From positions 1 to 52,541 of IMG/VR virus record IMGVR_UViG_3300029258_002096: 52,541 bases of DNA, one strand, 5' to 3'. Positions 47,919 to 52,541 of this stretch are shown here, in pieces (within the stretch, counting starts at the first letter, position 1; each line of letters starts with the position of its first letter). A model generated the notes under the pieces. It saw only the letters and a program-made list of their open reading frames with translations, ran no database searches and was not told the origin of the DNA. Source of the DNA: a virus. The position numbers and the translations under genes were made by a program.

Positions 47919-48179
47919 ATGAAAATATTGGTTAAATGTGATTACTGCGGAAAAATGTTTTTAAAGAAAGAGTGGCAAGTAAAAACGTGTCGATTCCATT
48001 TTTGTTGTCCTCCGCATTTTTATTTATGGCGAGTTAACAAGCGTACTAATGGTCGTCCGGCTACGAGAAAATTTGAACGAATTAATAATAAACAGGTATA
48101 TTTCAGGATTACATCGAAGAGAGTCGGTCTTGCAGTTGGCCGACAGATGACGCGGTATTGCAAGGAGACGGGAAGCTAA
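47919..48179 (+). CDS. Zinc-binding basic protein
   Basis: 86 residues, start directly after the previous stop. CDYCGKMF, CRFHFCCPPHF give likely metal ligands; the rest is basic (RVNKRTNGRPATRKFERINN). Probably nucleic-acid binding; family not recognised. Confidence 0.6.
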   Translation: MKILVKCDYCGKMFLKKEWQVKTCRFHFCCPPHFYLWRVNKRTNGRPATRKFERINNKQVYFRITSKRVGLAVGRQMTRYCKETGS

Positions 48180-48182
48180 ACC

Positions 48183-48761
48183 ATGCGAGACACGGAATCA
48201 TACACCCAGACCCAAGAAATCCCGACAGTCGGGATATATGGGGCAAATACGGACGATCTCTTTGGGGCTCCGCCCCCGACTTGCGAATACCGATTCTGTG
48301 GTAAACCCATTCCCTCAGACAGGCTTCAGCGTCATGGGAAATACTGCTGCGACGAACACGGTGTACTTGAAAGAAGGTATCGGGCAGAAGATAGAAAGCA
48401 AAACGCCGTCCAAGAACGGCGGGAAGAGTTCCGTGAAGAAGCTGAGGAATTTTTGCGTCAAAATCCCGAAGTGCTAAAAGTCTTTGTCGCCTTAGCTCTT
48501 TTTTGTAAACGTAATGGGACAAAAGTCGGGGCAAAGGCTATCGTTGAAGTGATTCGCTGGTTTCGGAAATTTAATGGAAATCAGTTTAGAGAAATAGCCC
48601 TCATCTTGGAGGGGCTTGGCGAAATCCGGTCAGGTGGGCCGTATAAATTAAATGATCATTACACCAGATATTTTCGATTAATTGCCGAAGAGGAAGAGCC
48701 TGAGTTGGTTGGGTTTTTTGAGGACAGAGGAAAGAAAAAAAGCGGAGGAGAAAATGGATAA
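48183..48761 (+). CDS. Zinc-ribbon and winged-helix-like phage protein
   Basis: 192 residues from ATG 48183. N-terminal Cys set (CEYRFCGKPIPS, YCCDEHG), a charged helix (DRKQNAVQERREEFREEAEE), and a C-terminal domain (VLKVFVALALFCKRNGTKVG, REIALILEGLGEIRSGGPYK) that looks like a winged helix. It may help DNA replication or transcription. Overlaps the next gene by eight bases. Confidence 0.6.
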   Translation: MRDTESYTQTQEIPTVGIYGANTDDLFGAPPPTCEYRFCGKPIPSDRLQRHGKYCCDEHGVLERRYRAEDRKQNAVQERREEFREEAEEFLRQNPEVLKVFVALALFCKRNGTKVGAKAIVEVIRWFRKFNGNQFREIALILEGLGEIRSGGPYKLNDHYTRYFRLIAEEEEPELVGFFEDRGKKKSGGENG

Positions 48762-48936
48762 TTTTACAAAATACGAAACTGGATTAAAGGATGATCTTAT
48801 TAGGTTGCAAATTCCGTTACGCACAATAGAAGTTCTTATGGTTGTGTTTAAATCGATATATAAGCAGGGGGTGATAGATGGGATGGAGGAAAGCATAAAA
48901 AAATTTAGAGAACCAATCACAGAAGATAGAAGTTAA
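48754..48936 (+). CDS. Small helical protein (60 aa)
   Basis: ATG 48754 preceded by CGGAGGAG; an earlier in-frame ATG at 48682 lies deep inside the previous gene. Helical and amphipathic (GLKDDLIRLQIPLRTIEVLM, GVIDGMEESIKKFRE). Its stop overlaps the replication-initiator start by one base. Confidence 0.55.
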   Translation: MDNFTKYETGLKDDLIRLQIPLRTIEVLMVVFKSIYKQGVIDGMEESIKKFREPITEDRS

Positions 48937-49415
48937 TGCCAAAACGTCAAACAGATACTGAAATATTAGACCAAGCTTGGTTTCAGGATATGTCATTGTC
49001 GTCAAAGGCTATTTGGTGGTTTTTGGAAAAGCGGGTGGATGTGGCCGGAATATGGAAATTAGATATAATCCAAATGAGACGTATTCTCAAATGTAAAATA
49101 AACATCGAACGCTTTTTAAGGGAAGTGAATAAAGACTACGACAAAATAACGGGTGAAAAAATAGATAAAAAAAGAGTCATACTTATAAACGGTGGCGCAA
49201 AAATATGGGTCGTAAACTTTCTCGCCTTCCAATGGGGAAACAGTAATAGCGTCGTCGATTTAAGATACGGTGCCGTGCGATCTGGCTTAAAAAAAATACA
49301 CGAACACGGTCTTCTGTCAATGGCATTAAAGGAAGGGTTTCTAAGGGTTCGGAAGGGTTCGGAAGGGGTAGAAGAAGAAAAAGAAATAGAAAAAGAAATA
49401 AAAAGACTTATCTAA
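48936..49415 (+). CDS. Replication initiator / replisome organiser-like protein
   Basis: 159 residues. The N-terminus (KRQTDTEILDQAWFQDMSLS, SKAIWWFLEKRVDVAGIWKL) matches the start of phage replication proteins with the pattern of a winged-helix initiator that senses tDTEiW...WF.sLs...k..w..L......aGi. The C-terminus is a charged tail (SEGVEEEKEIEKEIKRLI). No helicase or helicase loader is visible in the window, so replication would depend on the host. Confidence 0.7.
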   Translation: MPKRQTDTEILDQAWFQDMSLSSKAIWWFLEKRVDVAGIWKLDIIQMRRILKCKINIERFLREVNKDYDKITGEKIDKKRVILINGGAKIWVVNFLAFQWGNSNSVVDLRYGAVRSGLKKIHEHGLLSMALKEGFLRVRKGSEGVEEEKEIEKEIKRLI

Positions 49416-49456
49416 TATCTCTTATTATATATTTTAAATTATTGTAGATATTAGAT
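49410..49456. promoter_or_regulatory. Long inverted repeat in AT-rich DNA, terminator or origin candidate
   Basis: ATCTAATATCT with AGATATTAGAT form an 11-bp perfect stem with a 25-base A/T-rich spacer, overlapping the stop of the initiator gene. A second short stem GAGC-TAAA-GCTC (49457-49468) follows. Either a transcription stop, a protein site, or part of a replication origin beside the initiator gene. Confidence 0.4.
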
Positions 49457-49480
49457 GAGCTAAAGCTCAGGAGAAAAATA

Positions 49481-49573
49481 ATGGATAAAAAAGATGGTTG
49501 GTTGATAACCATTAAAACAACTGCGAATAAATATAACGCCGGGATCACCGGCAGGAAGGAGCGGAGCGCATGA
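49481..49573 (+). CDS. Very small protein (30 aa), possible leader
   Basis: ATG 49481 with CAGGAG upstream, stop TGA overlapping the next ATG (ATGA). The 3' part carries TATAACGCCGGG...ACCGGCAGG, resembling the left half of the palindromes elsewhere. It may be a cut-down gene fused to a cassette half-site. Confidence 0.4.
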   Translation: MDKKDGWLITIKTTANKYNAGITGRKERSA

Positions 49574-49992
49574 CTGTCCGTGTGAATCCCGATGTTATAT
49601 GTCCCGCGTGCGGTTGGCATGGTCCGCTGACACAAACCGACAATGGGGTCTGTCCACGGTGTGAATATGAGGTAAACGGCGGCGAGCCCTACAGGCTGAT
49701 GACGCTAGCCGAACTTCGCGAGTCAGAACATGGGGCCACATGGTGTGATGTAGACATGCGCGAGTTTCTGCGCGCGGTGGCTGAGGTAGAAGCAGATAAC
49801 GTCAAGCGTCAGGTAGCCGTCTCGCGTCGGCAGACCAACAGCGCTCGTGAACGCGGCCCTTCATGTTGTAGCCCTCCATCCGCTTGTTCGGCATGCCCTA
49901 CGTGTGGCCGCAGCAAGCCGGATTGGGCGGAGTATTGCTCTGAGGAATGTCGCTATGAGGACGAAACGGGGCATCCTGGTTGTGAATACTGA
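49570..49992 (+). CDS. GC-rich double zinc-ribbon protein
   Basis: 140 residues, GGAGCGGAG upstream. First zinc ribbon: CPACGWHG ... CPRCEYE; last: CPTCGRSKPDWAEYCSEECR, with a Ser/Cys-rich linker (SCCSPPSACSAC). Base composition and codon use (CGC, GCG, GCC) are markedly more GC-rich than the flanking genes, a sign of recent transfer. Followed by a hairpin and an attC-like site. Confidence 0.65.
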   Translation: MTVRVNPDVICPACGWHGPLTQTDNGVCPRCEYEVNGGEPYRLMTLAELRESEHGATWCDVDMREFLRAVAEVEADNVKRQVAVSRRQTNSARERGPSCCSPPSACSACPTCGRSKPDWAEYCSEECRYEDETGHPGCEY

Positions 49993-49996
49993 GCGT

Positions 49997-50023
49997 CAAC
50001 TATTCGAGAATCTCGAACAGTTG
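49997..50023 (+). other. Hairpin after the GC-rich gene
   Basis: CAACTATTCGAG-aat-CTCGAACAGTTG, eleven of twelve positions paired. No T tract. Lies between the stop codon and the attC-like site. Confidence 0.5.
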
Positions 50024-50080
50024 CCGAACGGTTAGTTTCAGCGGTGCGCTTTTTGCATCCGCTGCAAACTTTTGTTATAC
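50023..50080. other. attC-like recombination site candidate
   Basis: GCCGAAC (50023-50029) and GTTATAC (50074-50080) are outer boxes; TTTCAGCGGTGCGC and GCATCCGCTGCAAA are nearly perfect inner arms with an extra base on one side. 58 bases, the size of a short attC. Confidence 0.7.
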
Positions 50081-50434
50081 GGCGAACTTAACTAACAGGA
50101 GAAAACAATGGAAAACAATAATCACTTAACACTTAAATGGGGCACACTGAAATCATGGAACTTTAAAGGCAATGAAGAAGCGTGCAAATTATTAAAACGT
50201 TACGGGGAAATCGGTTCATCATTCTCAGCGATGGCGCAAAATGATACGCCAGAACAAAAGGAAATAATTTGCAAGTTAATAGATTTGACACCAGGAGAAA
50301 TATATCTTGATTGGGACGGTGAATACGTTTCAAAAGAAAAAGCAAAAGAATATGTAATGAATTACGGCAAAGAAAAACAAGCCGTATAACGTCAAGGGTC
50401 AGGCGCGGCTTTAGCCGTCGCCTGAATCCGCTGG
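50075..50434 (+). mobile_element. Single-gene integron-type cassette candidate
   Basis: Bounded by the cut position within GTTATAC (after G50074) and within GTTCGGC (after G50434). The 360-base unit contains one ORF with its ribosome binding site and one attC-like site at its 3' end, the exact layout of an integron gene cassette. No integron integrase is seen in the window. Confidence 0.5.
50108..50389 (+). CDS. Hypothetical cassette-borne protein
   Basis: 93 residues, CAGGAG nine bases before ATG 50108. Alpha-helical with a beta C-terminus (TLKWGTLKSWNFKGNEEACK, PEQKEIICKLIDLTPGEIYL, WDGEYVSKEKAKEYVMNY). No family recognised. Its stop TAA is the TAA within GTATAACG, the left box of the following site. 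Confidence 0.65.
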   Translation: MENNNHLTLKWGTLKSWNFKGNEEACKLLKRYGEIGSSFSAMAQNDTPEQKEIICKLIDLTPGEIYLDWDGEYVSKEKAKEYVMNYGKEKQAV

Positions 50435-50440
50435 TTCGGC
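50384..50440. other. attC-like recombination site candidate
   Basis: GTATAAC (50384-50390) with GTTCGGC (50434-50440); inner arms TCAGGCGCGGC and GCCGTCGCCTGA pair with one bulged base. 57 bases. Clearest palindrome of the set. Confidence 0.7.
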
Positions 50441-50469
50441 TCCGGTTGGACTGGTGGAGGAGAGGACCA

Positions 50470-50976
50470 ATGAATCCAAAAGAAACACAACGCCGAGAAG
50501 AGATTGGTAAGATCGTTGCCAGCCTTGAACGGTTTGGGAAAATAGGCTGGTGGCAATTTGCGGCCTATCAACAGAAGAAATGGAGATTTGAACTTATATT
50601 ATATGTTATTGATATACTTTACGAAACAGAAAACTTAAGGAGGCGTATCCAGCATTTAGTTGAACAAAAAGAAATGGGCCAACTATACGGGGCGCTGACT
50701 TATTTTATTGATAAATATGCCGGAGAATATTCGGAGACACAGGGTCAAGAACAAAAGCAAGCCGCAAAGGAATGGGCCGACAAAATAGATATACCCATCG
50801 GCCAAAATCTTAAGTCAGACGATCAAATCCGGCTTGAAGGAGAACTTAAAAAACGCCAGCAGAGAGCGGATCAATATTTGCAGGACGGGGACATACATGG
50901 ATACAAAGACCTAAAGCGACAAATAAATAAAATAGAAATCCAGTTGAAGCGAATGGAAAAGCTTCAAAAATTTTAA
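50470..50976 (+). CDS. Hypothetical helical protein
   Basis: 168 residues from ATG 50470, GGAGGAGAGG upstream. Long helices and coiled coil (GKIVASLERFGKIGWWQFAA, RIQHLVEQKEMGQLYGALTY, LKRQINKIEIQLKRMEKLQK). No family recognised. The start lies 30 bases after the clear attC-like site. Confidence 0.6.
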   Translation: MNPKETQRREEIGKIVASLERFGKIGWWQFAAYQQKKWRFELILYVIDILYETENLRRRIQHLVEQKEMGQLYGALTYFIDKYAGEYSETQGQEQKQAAKEWADKIDIPIGQNLKSDDQIRLEGELKKRQQRADQYLQDGDIHGYKDLKRQINKIEIQLKRMEKLQKF

Positions 50977-51011
50977 GGAGGTACTGTTATACGTTTTCTT
51001 AGGAGGACTGA

Positions 51012-51425
51012 ATGGAAAATATACCTGAAAAAATATATTTACAAGTTGACCCTGAAAATGAACAACCAGAAAGTTTTGATGATTTGGCGGAAATAACATG
51101 GTGCAGAGATAAAATTAATGATAACGATATTGAATATGAATTAAGCGGGGTGGAATCGGGTCAGCTTGATATATTGTTAGCTGCCCGTTGTGCCACTTGT
51201 AAGCATTGGGGAGGGGATAAAAAACAATTAATGAAAGTACTTAATGAATATGATATTGAAACTATAAAAAAATATTTAGATGTTAAAGAAGGATGGGCAA
51301 TAGATGGAAAATGTAAAGAATTAATATGTGAATTAATATTTTATGCCTATGGGGCAGGGGTTGATGAAGTAGAGACACCTGCTGGTTTTAGCTGTAATCT
51401 TTATGAATCAGATAAGGGCAGCTAA
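51012..51425 (+). CDS. Hypothetical phage protein with Cys-rich segment
   Basis: 137 residues, TTAGGAGGA upstream. The opening PEKIYLQVDPENEQPESFDD and ITWCRDKINDNDIEYELSG is a layout common in phage accessory proteins. Then CATCKHWGGDKK and CKELICELIFYAYGAGVDEV. The CxxC..H may bind zinc. The stop TAA lies within AGCTAACG. Confidence 0.55.
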   Translation: MENIPEKIYLQVDPENEQPESFDDLAEITWCRDKINDNDIEYELSGVESGQLDILLAARCATCKHWGGDKKQLMKVLNEYDIETIKKYLDVKEGWAIDGKCKELICELIFYAYGAGVDEVETPAGFSCNLYESDKGS

Positions 51426-51455
51426 CGTCCAGTAATAACCGGCTGAAAGGACTAA
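51418..51455. other. Cassette-type half-site
   Basis: GCTAACG, spacer, then AATAACCGGCTGAAAGGAC leading into the next ribosome binding site. Left R'' and L'' boxes as in the full sites; no GTT-type right box. Confidence 0.4.
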
Positions 51456-51458
51456 GTG

Positions 51459-51812
51459 ATGGATAGAAATCAAGTTATTGAAATTTTGGCAGAATTGCGA
51501 GAAACGGCAGATTACTTACCTACTGACCAAAAATATTTGGATGCTCTTGAACACGCACAGAACTTATTAGAAGAGGGCGGTGCGGAGCAAGGTCCGCGTT
51601 CTGCCGATGGTTCACCAGTGGATGTGCCTGGGGAAAGTGCGGGACTTCAAGACGGGGTGGTGGCTATTGAAAAGAAATTACTTGATACAATTTACGCACA
51701 GATAAAAGGTGTTATTGATAATATGGAACTGCATCCAAAACAGTGTGGATATAAGTGCGCCCTATATGATACTTTTGAAAAATTGAAATTAATTTATGGG
51801 GTGGAGTCTTGA
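51459..51812 (+). CDS. Hypothetical protein with internal Gly/Pro/Ser-rich insert
   Basis: 117 residues from ATG 51459, GAAAGGAC upstream. A helical N-terminus (NQVIEILAELRETADYLPTD), a GC-rich linker (GGAEQGPRSADGSPVDVPGE) and a helical C-terminus (IYAQIKGVIDNMELHPKQCG). The linker bases differ in composition from the flanks. Function unknown. Confidence 0.6.
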   Translation: MDRNQVIEILAELRETADYLPTDQKYLDALEHAQNLLEEGGAEQGPRSADGSPVDVPGESAGLQDGVVAIEKKLLDTIYAQIKGVIDNMELHPKQCGYKCALYDTFEKLKLIYGVES

Positions 51813-51854
51813 AGTTGGTGAACGTTTAGGTTCATGTGCCAAATGGAGGACAAA

Positions 51855-52034
51855 ATGAAGAAAAGGAAAATTTGGAATCGTTGTATTTATTGCGGCAGGT
51901 TTATTGGATTGGGTGAGTTTATGAGGGGTGAGGTAGAAACTGATTTTACACCAGACACTCACTTTACATACGAAAAAATTGAACATTATCACAAAAAATG
52001 TAAAGAAGAATGTGGGGATTTGGTCACGTGCTAA
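51855..52034 (+). CDS. Small zinc-binding protein
   Basis: 59 residues from ATG 51855 (TGGAGGAC upstream). CIYCGRFIGLGEF near the N-terminus and HYHKKCKEEC near the C-terminus give a Cys/His set for zinc. Its stop TAA is the TAA of GCTAACTTTG at the next half-site. Confidence 0.6.
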   Translation: MKKRKIWNRCIYCGRFIGLGEFMRGEVETDFTPDTHFTYEKIEHYHKKCKEECGDLVTC

Positions 52035-52100
52035 CTTTGGTTATGCTTAGTGAATACCGGCCACAAGCCGGTGCTTATGAATGGCCAAAGGGCCAGAGGA
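52028..52100. other. Cassette-type degenerate site and hairpins
   Basis: GTGCTAAC and GTTATGC occur only five bases apart. Then GAATACCGGC-cacaa-GCCGGTGCTTATG form an imperfect palindrome and TGGCC-AAAG-GGCCA a small hairpin before the next gene. It looks like a rearranged or collapsed pair of sites. Confidence 0.4.
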
Positions 52101-52106
52101 GCGAAG

Positions 52107-52382
52107 ATGAACGATAGATTAGACTGGCAACACAAGGGTGGGGTGCTTGACATACCAGATAGACATTTTGTCTATAATGTAAACTTTGATGCTGATGAAC
52201 CTTACATAACAATTGTTGATGCAGAAGATCCTCACACTGAAGAAAAAAAGATGTTAGTACCGAAGTCACTCGCATACTATTTAAGCACGCATGCTTGTGG
52301 ATCACGGAAAATGATGGAGAATTTTATAGAGCAAGGACGGCATGAGGTGCGGGTGGGGTTTCAAAGGCTATTGGGATTATAG
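52107..52382 (+). CDS. Small hypothetical protein
   Basis: 91 residues from ATG 52107, AGAGGAG six bases upstream. Beta-rich centre (FVYNVNFDADEPYITIVDAE) and a helical, His/Arg-containing C-terminus (MMENFIEQGRHEVRVGFQRL). No family recognised. Confidence 0.6.
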   Translation: MNDRLDWQHKGGVLDIPDRHFVYNVNFDADEPYITIVDAEDPHTEEKKMLVPKSLAYYLSTHACGSRKMMENFIEQGRHEVRVGFQRLLGL

Positions 52383-52397
52383 GCCCTTTGGCAACAC

Positions 52398-52447
52398 TAA
52401 CATGAATAATAACCGGCAAAAACAAGCGTTTTTGTCCAAACATAAAG
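52398..52447. other. Cassette-type half-site with hairpin
   Basis: CTAACATGAATAATAACCGGC followed by CAAAAAC-aagc-GTTTTTG, a seven-base hairpin, then AAACATAAAGGAG. Left boxes resemble those of the full sites; no clear right box. Confidence 0.35.
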
Positions 52448-52457
52448 GAGATGAGCA

Positions 52458-52541
52458 ATGAAAAGTAAGGCCGCAAAGTTAGCGTTTTTGTCCGTGTTCG
52501 TTATTGGGTTATTCGGCATTACGGGGTGTGGCGAAAAGAAC
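52458..52541 (+). CDS. Lipoprotein, 3' end outside the window
   Basis: At least 28 residues from ATG 52458; AAAGGAG upstream. Basic start, hydrophobic segment and lipobox (FGITGC) typical of lipoprotein signal peptides. The rest lies beyond the window. Confidence 0.65.
   Translation, partial: MKSKAAKLAFLSVFVIGLFGITGCGEKN

Noticed and set aside
1-52541. Search for CRISPR arrays, reverse transcriptase/diversity-generating element, transposase, phage integrase or integron integrase
   Set aside because: None was seen. The only regular short repeats are the pentapeptide array and the 18-base repeats, and no protein shows tyrosine or serine recombinase motifs.

Overview
The window is most of the genome of a long-tailed, siphovirus-like double-stranded DNA phage. 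It may be near-complete, but the ends were not joined here. Nearly every convincing gene lies on the + strand in tightly packed, often overlapping operons. Gene starts usually carry strong Shine-Dalgarno sequences, and there are sigma70-type promoters (TTGACA/TTGACT, 17-base spacer). The host cannot be named. Seven proteins carry Sec or lipoprotein signals, several cleaving just before Gln (FAQ, YAQ, SAQ, FGQ), a pattern common in the Bacteroidota/FCB group. The strong Shine-Dalgarno use is unlike typical Bacteroidota, so an FCB-related host is only a guess.

Layout. 0-7.3 kb: an accessory zone of small ORFs (ribbon-helix-helix, FnIII lipoprotein, many zinc-ribbon proteins) surrounding terminase small and large subunits (4.2-5.9 kb). 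7.4-15.2 kb: head module (portal, Mu F-like head protein, Com-like zinc finger, protease with in-frame scaffold, small capsid protein, major capsid). 15.2-20.1 kb: an unusual insert of secreted fibre-like and coiled-coil proteins with a glycosyltransferase and a methyltransferase. 20.1-35.4 kb: connectors, tail tube, tail chaperones joined by a -1 frameshift, tape measure, tail tip with an LVIVD beta-propeller, and a fibre. 35.4-39.8 kb: membrane/lysis candidates, a DUF5675 protein, a phosphoesterase and small proteins. 40.1-44.5 kb: pyrimidine-dimer-glycosylase-like protein, pentapeptide-repeat protein, a tRNA-like element and structured intergenic RNAs. 44.5-49.4 kb: recombination/replication module (PD-(D/E)XK nuclease, SSB-like protein, NinG-like HNH protein, replication initiator). 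49.5-52.5 kb: a second accessory zone which, if the genome is circular or permuted, would join the first.

The most unusual signal is in the two accessory zones. Small ORFs are separated by imperfect palindromes with the layout of integron attC sites: an AAC-ending outer box, an inner box, a variable loop, then the complementary inner box and a GTT-starting outer box. In several ORFs the stop codon is the TAA inside the left box. At least one complete cassette-like unit (50075-50434) is visible. No integron integrase is present in the window. Other strong observations are a 156-base structured element closed by a perfect 15-bp stem (43927-44082), a promoter followed by a tRNA-Leu-like gene with an aberrant anticodon arm and two further hairpins (42254-42604), and a leader ORF translated through an intrinsic terminator (36233-36357).
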